This document shows positions 30,789-39,811 of a stretch of 64,000 bases of DNA, in pieces. The DNA comes from Sphingomonas panni. Its GTDB lineage: Bacteria > Pseudomonadota > Alphaproteobacteria > Sphingomonadales > Sphingomonadaceae. The stretch lies in contig NZ_JAKREU010000007.1 in assembly GCF_022664435.1 (NCBI RefSeq), forward strand, positions 203,421-267,420, given 5' to 3'. Positions within the stretch are counted from its first letter, which is position 1; each line of letters starts with the position of its first letter. The notes below the pieces were generated by a model. The model saw only the letters and a list, made by a program, of their open reading frames with translations. It had not been told where the DNA came from and did not search any database. The translations under genes were made by a program, and so were the position numbers.

Positions 30789-31589
30789 TCAGGCAGCATC
30801 GACCTGCGCCCCCGATGCCGCCACGATCCCGCACGCGACGTGCAGCACCCCGAAATCCGCCTCGAACCGCTGGCCCGGCCCGATCTGATGCACGCCGGTC
30901 ACCGCGCCGGACGAAACCCAGGTGCCGGGCGTCACCGCGACGCCACGTTCGGCGAGGCAGTCGACCAGAAACGCGACCGCGCCGATCGGCCCGTCCAGCA
31001 TCGTGCGCGCCGTTGCACTGCCGACCACCGCTTCGTCGATCCGCGATTCGACCGGCCAGTCGAGAAACCCCAACTCGCGCCAGCCGGGCACTTCGTCGCC
31101 GATCAACAGCCCGAAATTATTGCCATAATCGCTGATCGTCACCAGCGGCCCGTCGGCGTTGATCCCAGCATAGGGCGAACTGGCGATCTCCACGCCGACA
31201 TGCACCGCATCGACCAGCGCCAACGCCTCGTCCAGCGACAGGCCGGTGCGGCCGGGTTCGGGCGCGCGGCCGATCCGCACGCAATATTCCGCCTCCGCCG
31301 CAGCGAAGCCATCGGCGATCACGGCCATGTCCTGCACGTCGCTACCGACGATCTGATCGGAAAAGATCGGTCCGGCCAGCCGGTTGGCACCCAGCACGCC
31401 GTCGAGCGGCGCGTTGATCCGTCCGACCTTCCATCCGGCGACCGTGCGCCCGTCGATTGCGATCGCGCGGTCCTGGATCGCATAGGCGTCGGCCAGCGTC
31501 GTCGGCGCATCGCCCGGATAGGGCGACAGGCCCGCCGCCTGCCGCCGCGCCGTCACGAACGCCTGTGCGATCCGATCGCGATTACCCAT
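30789..31589 (-). CDS. 2-keto-4-pentenoate hydratase / fumarylacetoacetase-fold enzyme
   Basis: A 266-residue protein of the FAH superfamily, MhpD-like branch. Visible blocks are AGWKVGRIN (Lys), EAEYCVRIGR (metal-binding Glu pair region), VGVEIASSPY and AAVRFLVD-like GAVAFLVDCLAERG, plus VSSGAVTGVH. Such enzymes hydrate 2-oxopent-4-enoate or decarboxylate oxo-dienoates in meta-cleavage, and some act in sugar-acid catabolism. It shares a divergent promoter with the LacI gene, and a candidate operator lies 37 bases upstream of its start. The pectin neighbourhood suggests a sugar-acid substrate, but the aromatic interpretation cannot be excluded. Confidence 0.85.
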   Translation of the reverse strand: MGNRDRIAQAFVTARRQAAGLSPYPGDAPTTLADAYAIQDRAIAIDGRTVAGWKVGRINAPLDGVLGANRLAGPIFSDQIVGSDVQDMAVIADGFAAAEAEYCVRIGRAPEPGRTGLSLDEALALVDAVHVGVEIASSPYAGINADGPLVTISDYGNNFGLLIGDEVPGWRELGFLDWPVESRIDEAVVGSATARTMLDGPIGAVAFLVDCLAERGVAVTPGTWVSSGAVTGVHQIGPGQRFEADFGVLHVACGIVAASGAQVDAA

Positions 31590-31625
31590 GCCCCAACCTC
31601 TCCCATCTATCGGCCATGGCGTAAT

Positions 31626-31639
31626 GGAAACCGGTGTCA
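31626..31639. promoter_or_regulatory. Candidate LacI-family operator
   Basis: GGAAACCGGTGTCA matches the palindrome TGAnACCGGTnTCA with one mismatch. It lies in the divergent region between the hydratase (31589) and the LacI gene (31708). A near-identical sequence in inverted orientation occurs at 36798-36811. Confidence 0.65.
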
Positions 31640-31707
31640 CAAGCAAGCCGGCCAAATCGTCCGTCCGGGACATTGGCGGATCGCGCGGGCCAAGCTATCC
31701 AATATCC

Positions 31708-32745
31708 ATGAAGAAGACCGGCCAACCGACGATCAACGATGTCGCCCGCCTGGCCGGCGTGTCCAAGAAGACGGTCAGCCGGGTCATCAACCAGTCGCCG
31801 CTGCTGAACGCGGAGACGCGGGACAAGGTGCAGGCGGTCATCGCCGAACTCGGTTACATTCCCAACCCGCAGGCGCGCGCGCTGGCATTGCGGCGCAACT
31901 TCCTGATCGCGCTGATCCACGACAATCCCAATGCGCAGATGGTGTTGCGCGTGCAGCAGGGGTTGCTGGAGGTGTTGCGCGACACCGAATTCGAACTGCT
32001 GGTCCATCCGGTCGACCGCGGCGCGCCCGACATGCGCGACGAAATCCGCCGCTTCCTCGAACGGCAACGGCCCTATGGCGTCATGCTGTTGCCGCCGATT
32101 TCGGAAAACGACGCACTGGCCGCGCTCTGTGCCCAGATCGGCTGCCGCTATGTCCGAATGGGGTCTGCGGCCTTCGACGGTCCCGGCCACATGGTATCGT
32201 CGAACGACCGGGAAGCGGTGCGCGGCGCGATCGATCACCTGTTCGCCGCCGGCCATCGCCGCATCTGCATGATCGCCGGCCCGCACGGCTTCCGCTCGGC
32301 CTTCGAACGGCAACAGGGCTATGAAGAGGCGATGGAGGCCGCCGGTCTGGGCGTGCAGCGCACCTGGATCGCGCAGGGCGACTATACCTTCGAATCGGGG
32401 ATGCGCGCCGCCGAACGGCTGCTCGACCTGTCGCCGCGCCCGACCGCGATCTTTTCGTCCAACGACGAAATGGCGGCGGGCGCGCTGCATATCGCCCGGC
32501 AGCGCGGGCTGGACGTGCCGGAACACCTGTCGATCGTCGGGTTCGACGATACCTCGATCGCGTCGCATCTCTGGCCGCCGCTCACCACCGTCCGCTGGCC
32601 GATCGCGACCATGGCCCGCGCCGCCGCGCTGAAGCTGATCGGCGAGGACGACGACGAACCCGACGCCGACGCCCCGGCCGAGGAAGAGACGCTGTTCGTC
32701 TCCACCCTGATCCGCCGCGCCTCGGTCGCCAAGCCGCAGGGATGA
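31708..32745 (+). CDS. LacI-family transcriptional regulator
   Basis: A 345-residue repressor: N-terminal HTH (PTINDVARLAGVSKKTVSRVIN, about residues 7-28), hinge helix (NPQARALALRRNF), and a periplasmic-binding-like effector domain with HDNPNAQMVLRVQQG, RFLERQRPYGVMLLPP, SSNDEMAAGAL and GFDDTSIASHLWPPLTTVRWP. The C-terminus carries an acidic run (GEDDDEPDADAPAEEE), longer than usual. The start at 31708 follows the operator by about 70 bases. It probably regulates itself and the divergent hydratase, plus the pectate lyase and receptor promoters that carry the same operator. Likely effector: a pectin-derived sugar. Confidence 0.93.
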   Translation: MKKTGQPTINDVARLAGVSKKTVSRVINQSPLLNAETRDKVQAVIAELGYIPNPQARALALRRNFLIALIHDNPNAQMVLRVQQGLLEVLRDTEFELLVHPVDRGAPDMRDEIRRFLERQRPYGVMLLPPISENDALAALCAQIGCRYVRMGSAAFDGPGHMVSSNDREAVRGAIDHLFAAGHRRICMIAGPHGFRSAFERQQGYEEAMEAAGLGVQRTWIAQGDYTFESGMRAAERLLDLSPRPTAIFSSNDEMAAGALHIARQRGLDVPEHLSIVGFDDTSIASHLWPPLTTVRWPIATMARAAALKLIGEDDDEPDADAPAEEETLFVSTLIRRASVAKPQG

Positions 32746-32759
32746 CTTGCGGCCGCGGA

Positions 32760-32773
32760 TGACACCGATTACC
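32760..32773. promoter_or_regulatory. Weak LacI-operator-like sequence
   Basis: TGACACCGATTACC differs at two of 14 positions from the operator strand at 36798 after alignment. It lies between the LacI gene and the carboxylesterase, so it could bring the esterase into the same regulon. The palindrome is poor, hence low confidence. Confidence 0.3.
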
Positions 32774-32808
32774 CTTGCCGGGATAACGACGAAGTTTCCG
32801 CCCACACC

Positions 32809-32920
32809 CGTTCACGCTGAGTAGGGGCTGAGCTTGCCGAAGACCCGTATCGAAGCACCTGCCGCGACGGGCCTTCGATACGCCCTTTCGACTAGCTATA
32901 CGGCTACTCAGGACAAACGG
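32809..32920. repeat. Inverted repeat element (family E-like)
   Basis: Left end CGTTCACGCTGAGTAG and right end CTACTCAGGACAAACGG are partly complementary, with inner GTATCGAAG / CTTCGATAC. This is the degenerate relative of the repeat at 29101-29220. It lies directly upstream of the carboxylesterase ribosome-binding site. Confidence 0.75.
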
Positions 32921-32943
32921 GGCATTGGCACGGGGAGGATGTG

Positions 32944-34482
32944 ATGACCCTACCGATCGGCCGCCGCAACGTGATCGCCGGTGCCGCCGCGCTGGCGCTG
33001 GTCCACCCGGCCCGCGCCACGCCCCGCACCGCCGACCCGGTCGTGACCGCCCCCGCCGGACGCTGGCGCGGAACGACCGAAGCTGGCGTGCAGGTCTTTC
33101 GGGGCATCCGCTACGGCATCGACCCCACCCGCCATCGATTCCAACCGGTTACGGCCCCTGCGCCGGTCCGCGACACGCTGGCCGCGACCGCATTCGCCGC
33201 CTCCTGTCCGCAACGTGCCAACATCGACAACCAGAACGAGGATTGCCTGTTCCTCAACGTCTGGACCCCCGACGCCCGGCGCGGCGGCAACCGCCCGGTC
33301 ATGGTGTACTTCCACGGCGGCGCGTACATGAACGGCACGGTGGTCGATCCGCTGGTGTACGGCCACCATCTGGCGGCGGGCGGCGATGCCGTGGTGGTGA
33401 CGGTCAACCACCGGCTGAACGCGCTCGGCTATCTCTATCTCGCCCGGCTCGACCCGCGCTTTCCCGACAGCGGCAATGTTGGACAACGCGATCAACTGCT
33501 CGCGCTACAGTGGATACGCACCAACATCGCGCACTTCGGCGGCGATCCCTCGCGCGTCATGCTGTTCGGCCAGTCGGGCGGCGGGGCGAAGATCGCGACG
33601 CTGATGGCCATGCCCGCCGCGCAAGGCCTGTTCCACGCCGCCGCGACGATGAGCGGCCAGCAGGTCACCGCCTCCGGCCCGCTGAACGCCACCCGCCGCG
33701 CACAGGCGTTCCTGACCCGGCTGAAGGCCAGCCCGGCCGAGGCCGCGACCCTGCCCGTCGCCCGCCTGATCGACGCGCTGTCGGCCGAGGACCCGATATT
33801 GGGCGGCGGGGTCTATATGGGGCCGGTGCTGGACATGCGCTCGCTGCAACGCCACCCCTTCTGGCCCGATGCTCATCCGCTGGGGCGGAACATCCCCTTG
33901 ATATTGGGCAATACGCGCGAGGAAACCCGCGCTTTCATCGCGCCGCAACCCGACCTGAACTGGGCCAATCTCGCCGAGCGGATGGCACCGCAGCTGCGCG
34001 TCGACGCGCACCCCGAATGGGTCGTGGCGCAATATCGCGCGGAGTTCCCGGCGATGACGCCGGCCGACATCCTCTACCGCGCGACCACCGCCGGGCGCAG
34101 CTGGCCGGGGCAGGTGATCGAGGCGGAGGCCCGCGCCGCCGCCGGCGTGCCAGCCTGGGTCTATCAGCTCGATTACAGCTCGCCCGTCCGGCCCGGCGGC
34201 CGCGCGGCGCATACCGACGACATTCCCCTCGTGTTCGGCACGCTAGATGCCGCCGGATCGATGAGCGGCACCGGCCCCGCCGCCCGCGCGCTGTCGGCGC
34301 GGATGATGGCCGCCTTCGGCTCGCTCGCCCGCAACGGTCATCCGGGCCGCGACTGGCCGCGCCACAGCCTGCCCCGCCGCGAAACGATGGTGTTCGACAC
34401 GACCAGCCGCTTGGTAGACGATCCCCGCCGCTGGGAACGCGAACTCTTCGCCCGCTTCCCCTATATCCAGCCGGGGACGTGA
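32944..34482 (+). CDS. Type B carboxylesterase with export signal
   Basis: A 512-residue alpha/beta hydrolase of the carboxylesterase/lipase family. The N-terminus GRRNVIAGAAALALVHPARA looks like a twin-arginine signal ending near residue 30. Family blocks are VFRGIRYG, NEDCLFLNVWTP, VMVYFHGGAYMNG (oxyanion hole), and the nucleophile elbow FGQSGGGAK, which replaces the common GESAGG; the acid and His regions follow (ILGNTREETRAF and AAHTDDIPLVFG). The ATG at 32944 is preferred to a GTG one codon earlier because GGAGG is five bases upstream. Its neighbours suggest an acetyl or aryl ester of plant polysaccharide as substrate. Confidence 0.9.
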   Translation: MTLPIGRRNVIAGAAALALVHPARATPRTADPVVTAPAGRWRGTTEAGVQVFRGIRYGIDPTRHRFQPVTAPAPVRDTLAATAFAASCPQRANIDNQNEDCLFLNVWTPDARRGGNRPVMVYFHGGAYMNGTVVDPLVYGHHLAAGGDAVVVTVNHRLNALGYLYLARLDPRFPDSGNVGQRDQLLALQWIRTNIAHFGGDPSRVMLFGQSGGGAKIATLMAMPAAQGLFHAAATMSGQQVTASGPLNATRRAQAFLTRLKASPAEAATLPVARLIDALSAEDPILGGGVYMGPVLDMRSLQRHPFWPDAHPLGRNIPLILGNTREETRAFIAPQPDLNWANLAERMAPQLRVDAHPEWVVAQYRAEFPAMTPADILYRATTAGRSWPGQVIEAEARAAAGVPAWVYQLDYSSPVRPGGRAAHTDDIPLVFGTLDAAGSMSGTGPAARALSARMMAAFGSLARNGHPGRDWPRHSLPRRETMVFDTTSRLVDDPRRWERELFARFPYIQPGT

Positions 34483-34516
34483 GAGGCAGGGACCGTCCAC
34501 GCGCGCCTGACCCTAA

Positions 34517-34600
34517 CGTCATCCCAGCGAAGGCTGGGATCTCCCGATGATGGCGCGCAGCAGGAGCCGCGGGAGACCCCAGCCTTCGCTGGGGTGACGT
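34517..34600. repeat. Head-to-head repeat pair (family C)
   Basis: Left arm CGTCATCCCAGCGAAGGCTG (stem ATCCCAGC / GCTGGGAT, loop GAAG) followed by CTCCC, and inverted right arm 34571-34600 with stem CCCCAGC / GCTGGGG. The two arms differ by paired changes that keep each hairpin. It lies between convergent genes. Confidence 0.85.
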
Positions 34601-34631
34601 TCTGAGGCGACAGAATCAGCCCGATTAACCC

Positions 34632-35363
34632 TCACCGCCGTCGCTTGGTCGCCCAGTCCAGCGCCCCGCCGACATGGGCGAGCACCCGCGCGTCGGCCCA
34701 GCTCTCCTTGCGATGGCCAAGCCCGGTATAGAATACCCGCCCCTTCCCCACCCGATGCGCCCACGCCAGCGGCTTCGGGTTCACGTCCTTCGCCCCGATC
34801 GACTGCGGATCGAAGGTCAGCAGATGATCGAGATCGGTCGACAGATCGCCAAAGCCATACCATTCGTCGGCAATGCGAAAATGGTCGGGCAGGCCATCGG
34901 TTGCCGGGTGCCGGTGCGGGGTACGCGTCACATCCGCCTCCGGCGTGCCCGGCGGATGCTGTGCGAACCGCCCGCCGATCATCCGCCCATACCAGGGCCA
35001 GTCGTAATGCGAATCGGCGGCGGCATGGATGGCGACGATCCCGCCGCCCCCCTCGACATAGCGCTGCAGCGCGTCCCGGCGCGGGCCGACGAACCATTCG
35101 GTCTCGGGCCGTTTGGGATCGGTGGTGGTCGATACCAGCACGATCGCGGCATAGGCCAGCGGCTGGTCGAACACAGCCGGATCGTCGCTGGCGACCGGCT
35201 CCATGCCACGCTCGCGCACGATCCTAGTCAGCGCGACCACCGCGGTCGGGATCGAATCATGCACGAACCCGGTCGCACGGTGGAACAGCAGCACGCGCGG
35301 CGCGGCCATGCCCGGCACCGCCAACAGCAACGCCAGCAGCGTGGCGACCAGCCGCGCGATCAT
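34632..35363 (-). CDS. ThuA-domain protein
   Basis: A 243-residue protein with signal peptide (MIARLVATLLALLLAVPGMA-A) and a ThuA/trehalose-utilisation-type domain of glutamine-amidotransferase fold: PRVLLFHRATGFVHDS, GGIVAIHAAADSHYDWPWYGRMIGGRF, TDLDHLLTF and the closing RVFYTGLGHRKESW. The catalytic Cys of true amidotransferases is absent; the function is unknown, though the family is common in polysaccharide loci. The ATG overlaps the pectate lyase stop (ATGA), so the pair is co-translated. That coupling points to a periplasmic role in pectin breakdown. Confidence 0.9.
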   Translation of the reverse strand: MIARLVATLLALLLAVPGMAAPRVLLFHRATGFVHDSIPTAVVALTRIVRERGMEPVASDDPAVFDQPLAYAAIVLVSTTTDPKRPETEWFVGPRRDALQRYVEGGGGIVAIHAAADSHYDWPWYGRMIGGRFAQHPPGTPEADVTRTPHRHPATDGLPDHFRIADEWYGFGDLSTDLDHLLTFDPQSIGAKDVNPKPLAWAHRVGKGRVFYTGLGHRKESWADARVLAHVGGALDWATKRRR

Positions 35364-36739
35364 TGCCGCATCGCCCGGTCCCGCGCCGACAGCGATTCCT
35401 GGATCGGCCCCTTCTGCCCCGGGTAGCGTCCCGATTTCGGTTCCATCGTCACCAGATCCCACTCCCCCTCGACGAACGGTGCCGTGGTCGGCACCGGATG
35501 GGGATATTCGCTGACCTGGCGTTCGTCGTCGATGATCTTTCCGCGCCCCTCGGCGACGAAGAACAGCACGCGGATATCGTCGGCATCGCGGTCCCATGGC
35601 CGCGCACCGGCATTCGCCAGCACATGCGTCTCGACATCCTGCGCCGGCAGCACGGGCAGCCCGGTCGGCCAGACCGGCGGGGTCTTCGCCTCGATCAGCT
35701 TCGCCCGCGTGAACCCATAACGTCCGAACATCGGCAGCGGATTGCCATGCTTGTCGACCGCGACGTTATCGCGCCCGTGATAGCGCAGGTCGCCATCGCC
35801 GCCGAGCATCAGGAACGGCAGGTTCGCATCGGTCGACGGCCCGGCGCGCATGACGTTGCCGACCGCCGACAGCTTGCCCTCCTGATATTCGTGCCCGGCC
35901 CATTCCAGCGCCATCAGGTTGTAATGCACCGCGCGCGTGCCGGGATCGTAGATCAGGTTGTTGACCACCGCCGCCTGCACCCCGCCTTTCAGCAGCGGGC
36001 TGCGCTCGACATTATGGGCATAGATGTTGCGCCAGATCAGCACGTTGGTGGCGTTGTCGTGGATCAGCGACCCCTTGCTATGCTCGCCCTTGGGATGGCT
36101 CGCGTCCGCCAGCCCCTCCGACAGCAGATTGTAGCTGAAGGTGATGTCGTGGCTGGTTCCGCGCCGCCAGTCGTCGGGCGTCGTGCCGGCGAAGCGCGGG
36201 CCGGAGGCGGAGAGATTTTCGTCCAGCGCCCAGCTCATCGTGCAATGGTCGACGATGACGTTGTGCGCCGACACGGTGTTCATCGCATCGACCTCCCATC
36301 CCGACCGCTTGGGCTGTCCGTCGAGGCCGGGCCGCACGCGCAGGTGCCGGACGATCACGTCATGCGCGCGAATGTCGATCCCGCCGCGGATCAGCGTGAT
36401 GCCCGGCGACGGCGCGGTCTGTCCGGCGATCGTCAGATAGGGTTCGGTGATGGTCAGCGTCGAGCGGCCCAGATCGATGACCCCGCCGACCTCGAACACG
36501 ATGATGCGCGGGCCTTTCGTTTCCAGCGCTTCCTTGAACGATCCGGGGCCGTCGGCGGCCAGTGTCGTGACGCGCAGGATGCGCCCGCCGCGCCCGCCGG
36601 GCGTCACCGCCGCCCAGCCCTGCGCCCCCGGAAACGCGCTAACCCCCGAAGAGGCCGCGACATTTTGCGCGGACGCGACCGGCGCGGTCATTGCGAACGG
36701 CAGCAGGCCACACAGGGCCAGGGCGATCCGTCGGTTCAT
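35360..36739 (-). CDS. Secreted pectate lyase (PL1-like, parallel beta-helix)
   Basis: A 459-residue protein with signal peptide (ending ASA-Q) and a right-handed parallel beta-helix typical of polysaccharide lyase family 1: FPGAQGWAAVTPGGRGGRILRVTTLA, IIVFEVGGVIDLG, LTIAGQTAPSPGITL, HDVIVRHLRVRPG and VIVDHCTMSWALDENL, the last being the Ca/active-site region. It would cleave homogalacturonan by beta-elimination outside the cytoplasm. The start MNRRIALALCG was chosen because the open frame further upstream is antisense to the receptor gene. It is transcribed from the same intergenic region as the divergent receptor; the operator is 58 bases upstream. Confidence 0.92.
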   Translation of the reverse strand: MNRRIALALCGLLPFAMTAPVASAQNVAASSGVSAFPGAQGWAAVTPGGRGGRILRVTTLAADGPGSFKEALETKGPRIIVFEVGGVIDLGRSTLTITEPYLTIAGQTAPSPGITLIRGGIDIRAHDVIVRHLRVRPGLDGQPKRSGWEVDAMNTVSAHNVIVDHCTMSWALDENLSASGPRFAGTTPDDWRRGTSHDITFSYNLLSEGLADASHPKGEHSKGSLIHDNATNVLIWRNIYAHNVERSPLLKGGVQAAVVNNLIYDPGTRAVHYNLMALEWAGHEYQEGKLSAVGNVMRAGPSTDANLPFLMLGGDGDLRYHGRDNVAVDKHGNPLPMFGRYGFTRAKLIEAKTPPVWPTGLPVLPAQDVETHVLANAGARPWDRDADDIRVLFFVAEGRGKIIDDERQVSEYPHPVPTTAPFVEGEWDLVTMEPKSGRYPGQKGPIQESLSARDRAMRQ

Positions 36740-36797
36740 ATCGATTTCCTCTCCGAGCGCTTCTTGACAGCTTCGTCGTGACGGCACAATGTCGCGT

Positions 36798-36811
36798 TGA
36801 CACCGGTTTCT
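36798..36811. promoter_or_regulatory. Candidate LacI-family operator between pectate lyase and receptor
   Basis: TGACACCGGTTTCT matches TGAnACCGGTnTCA with one mismatch and shares TGACACCGGTTTC (13 bases) with the reverse complement of 31626-31639. A further half-site, CCGGTGTCAT, lies at 36945-36954 near the receptor start. Confidence 0.65.
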
Positions 36812-36973
36812 CAAGCCGAAAACGGCAAAACCGGATTCCTGCGGTGGCTCATCCCATTGCGGGGAGGATCGACGGAGGTACGGGCCGAACCGGGACCCGT
36901 GCCGCCGACAGGCTGGATGGCCGGCGGGGTGACGAAATGCCCCCGGTGTCATCGCGCAGGGAGAGGGATTGCC

Positions 36974-39811
36974 ATGAAACTTCGCACCGACCGCCATATC
37001 GTCCGCGCGCTGCTCGCCGCGACGTCGCTGATCGCCGTTGCCGGCGCTGCCCACGCACAGGATGCACCCGCCCCCGCCGATCCGGTGCAGACCGCCGAGG
37101 ATGCCGAGGGCGAGATCGTCGTCACCGGCTTTCGCGCGTCGCTGAACGCCGCGTTGAACGTGAAGCGTACCTCGGTCGGCGCGGTCGATGCGATCGTGGC
37201 GGAGGATATCGCGAAGTTCCCCGACCAGAATCTCGCCGAATCGTTGCAGCGCATTCCCGGCATCGCGATTCAGCGCGACGGCGGCGAGGGCCGCGCGATC
37301 ACCGTCCGGGGCCTCGGCGCGCAATTCACCCGCGTCCGCGTCAACGGGCTGGAAACGGTCACCACGTCGAGCGACGGTGCCTCGGCCAATCGCGACCGCT
37401 CGTTCGATTTCAACGTGTTCGCCTCCGAACTGTTCAGCTCGATCGTGGTCCACAAGACCGCCTCGGCCGATCTGGACGAAGGGTCGCTGGGCGCGGTCGT
37501 CGACCTGAACACCGGCAATCCGCTGGCCGGCAAGACCGGCGTGACCGTCGCCGCCTCCGCGGTCGCCAATTACAACGACCTGTCGAAGACGGTCGGCCCG
37601 CGCTTTGCCGGGCTGATCGGGTGGAAGTCGCCCGATGGCACCTTGGGCGCGTCGGTGTCGGTCGCGTACCAAGACACGGTCACCAAGGAGATCGGCAACA
37701 ACACCGTCCGCTGGGCACAGGCGCGCTTCGATTCGGTCGACGGCACGCGCTGCTGGACCGCGCCGAACCGCGGCGGCACCTATGTGTCGAGCGCGGCGTG
37801 CGACAAGGCGGCGCTGTCGTTCCACCCGCGCATCCCGCGCTATGGCGAAGTGACCCACAGCCGCGAGCGCCTGGGCATTACCGGCAGCGTGCAATGGTCG
37901 CCGACCGATGCGACCAAGGTGTCGATCGACGGCCTCTATTCGCGCTTCCGTGCCGACCGGCGGGAGAAATGGGGTGAAGTCCTGCTGCGCTCGAACGAGC
38001 GGCAGATCGACGTGCTGAACCCGACCTATGATTCGAACAACAACATGGTGTCGGCGACGCTGAACGACGCATGGGTCCGCACCGAGCATTTCTTCCGCCA
38101 GTCGCAGACCGAATTCTACCAGATCGGCGGCACCTGGGATCAGGACGTCACCGACACGTTCCGCTTCACCCTACTCGGCGGCTATTCCAAGTCCGACGCC
38201 AGCGTGCCGGTCGAAACGACCCTGGTGTTCGACGACCGCGATGCGCAGGGCTATCGCTACGATTACAGCGACAAGAATTCACCGCTGCTCGCCTTCGGCA
38301 CCAGCGTCACCGATCCGGCCAATTTCCAGCTGGCCGAAATCCGCGACCGTCCATCGGACGTCGTCAACCAGTTCAAGACCGCGCAGCTGCGGACCGAATG
38401 GGACGTGGCCGAGGGATTCCAGGTCCATGTAGGCGGCATGTGGCGGCGCTATGATTACGACATCACCGCCTTCACCCGCGACACGGCGGTATGCGGCAAT
38501 GGCGGGCGCGATCTCGTGCTGGGCACTATCACCTGTTCGGCCAGCACCGCGTTCGGCCCGAGTGCCGTCTACGGCTTCCAGGCGACGCCGCAGCTGTCGG
38601 AGCTGTTCACGCTGAAGGGCGCGAAGGCCCCGTCGGGCACCACCACCCAGTGGCTGGTCCCGAACCTCGACGCCGCGACGCAGTTCACCGGGCTGTACAA
38701 CCGCCCGCTCGCGCTCGACGTCGGCAATAATCGCGGCGTGGTGGAGGAGACGAAGGGCGGCTATCTCCAATTCGATGCAAAGGGCACGGTCCTCGGCCTC
38801 GAATATGCCGCCAATGCCGGCATCCGCTATGTCCGCACCGACCAGTCGTCCTATGGCATCAACAGCGGCGTCAACGTAACGGTGAAGCGCGATTACGAGG
38901 ACTGGCTCCCCTCGATGAACGTTGCGCTCTACCCGACCAGCAACATCATTCTGCGCGGCGCGATCGCCAAGGTCATTACCCGCCCGTCGCTGGGCAATTT
39001 GACGCCCGGCGGATCGGCCGACGGCTTCAACTTCCGCGTGACCAGCGGCAATCCGTTCCTCGAACCGTTCCGCGCGACCAATTACGACCTCGCAGCCGAA
39101 TGGTATTTCGCGCCGCAATCGGCCTTCTCGGTCGCGCTGTTCCGCAAGGATATCGCCAGCTTCCCGGTGGCGGTCACGCGCAGCGGCACCTTCACCGAAA
39201 CCGGCCTGTCGCCGTCGGTGCTCGTGCCGTCGTCACCGGCAGCGGTGAACCCGGCGTTGCAGGGACAGGACATCTGGACCATCGCCACCACGACCAACGG
39301 CAAGGGCGCGACGCTCGACGGGATCGAGATCGCGTTGCAGGCACCGTTCCGCTTCCTGCCCGGCGTACTGCGCAATTTCGGCGGCATCGTGAACGCGACC
39401 TTCGTCCGCTCGGAAGCAGATTATACGCAGCAAGCGCCCGCGACGGTGCCCGGCGGTGCGCTGCCGACCGTGACCCGCACCGAAACGCTGTACAATGTGT
39501 CGAAGCGGCAGTTCAACGCGACGCTCTATTACGAGGATGCGAAGTTCAGCGCGCGGACCTCGGTCGCCTATCGCGGGCCGTATGTCGATGGCGGGTCGGG
39601 CACCGGCAATATCTTCGAAGGCTATGATTCGATCGCCAACGTCGATGCGTCGATCCGTTACAAGCTGACCGACTTCCTCGAATTGTCGCTGGAGGGGACG
39701 AACCTGACCGACGCCTATCGCCGCCGGATCGTCGACGTCGATGCCCGCCGCAATTACGAGAACAACCATTTCGGTCGCACGCTGCTGGTCGGTGCGCGGG
39801 TCAAGATGTGA
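36974..39811 (+). CDS. TonB-dependent receptor of the Xanthomonas/Caulobacter type (945 aa)
   Basis: Outer-membrane transporter with signal peptide (ending AHA-Q), EIVVTGFRASLNAALNVKRTSVGAVDAIVAEDIAKFPDQNLAESLQRIPGIAIQR and VRGLGAQFTRVRVNG. These blocks mark the TonB-Xanth-Caul class, whose members often take up plant-derived oligosaccharides. The start at 36974 follows GAGAGGG. The stop overlaps the GH43 start (GTGA). Divergent from pectate lyase and sharing an operator, it is the likely importer of pectin fragments. The C-terminus (ARVKM) lacks the usual final aromatic residue. Confidence 0.93.
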   Translation: MKLRTDRHIVRALLAATSLIAVAGAAHAQDAPAPADPVQTAEDAEGEIVVTGFRASLNAALNVKRTSVGAVDAIVAEDIAKFPDQNLAESLQRIPGIAIQRDGGEGRAITVRGLGAQFTRVRVNGLETVTTSSDGASANRDRSFDFNVFASELFSSIVVHKTASADLDEGSLGAVVDLNTGNPLAGKTGVTVAASAVANYNDLSKTVGPRFAGLIGWKSPDGTLGASVSVAYQDTVTKEIGNNTVRWAQARFDSVDGTRCWTAPNRGGTYVSSAACDKAALSFHPRIPRYGEVTHSRERLGITGSVQWSPTDATKVSIDGLYSRFRADRREKWGEVLLRSNERQIDVLNPTYDSNNNMVSATLNDAWVRTEHFFRQSQTEFYQIGGTWDQDVTDTFRFTLLGGYSKSDASVPVETTLVFDDRDAQGYRYDYSDKNSPLLAFGTSVTDPANFQLAEIRDRPSDVVNQFKTAQLRTEWDVAEGFQVHVGGMWRRYDYDITAFTRDTAVCGNGGRDLVLGTITCSASTAFGPSAVYGFQATPQLSELFTLKGAKAPSGTTTQWLVPNLDAATQFTGLYNRPLALDVGNNRGVVEETKGGYLQFDAKGTVLGLEYAANAGIRYVRTDQSSYGINSGVNVTVKRDYEDWLPSMNVALYPTSNIILRGAIAKVITRPSLGNLTPGGSADGFNFRVTSGNPFLEPFRATNYDLAAEWYFAPQSAFSVALFRKDIASFPVAVTRSGTFTETGLSPSVLVPSSPAAVNPALQGQDIWTIATTTNGKGATLDGIEIALQAPFRFLPGVLRNFGGIVNATFVRSEADYTQQAPATVPGGALPTVTRTETLYNVSKRQFNATLYYEDAKFSARTSVAYRGPYVDGGSGTGNIFEGYDSIANVDASIRYKLTDFLELSLEGTNLTDAYRRRIVDVDARRNYENNHFGRTLLVGARVKM

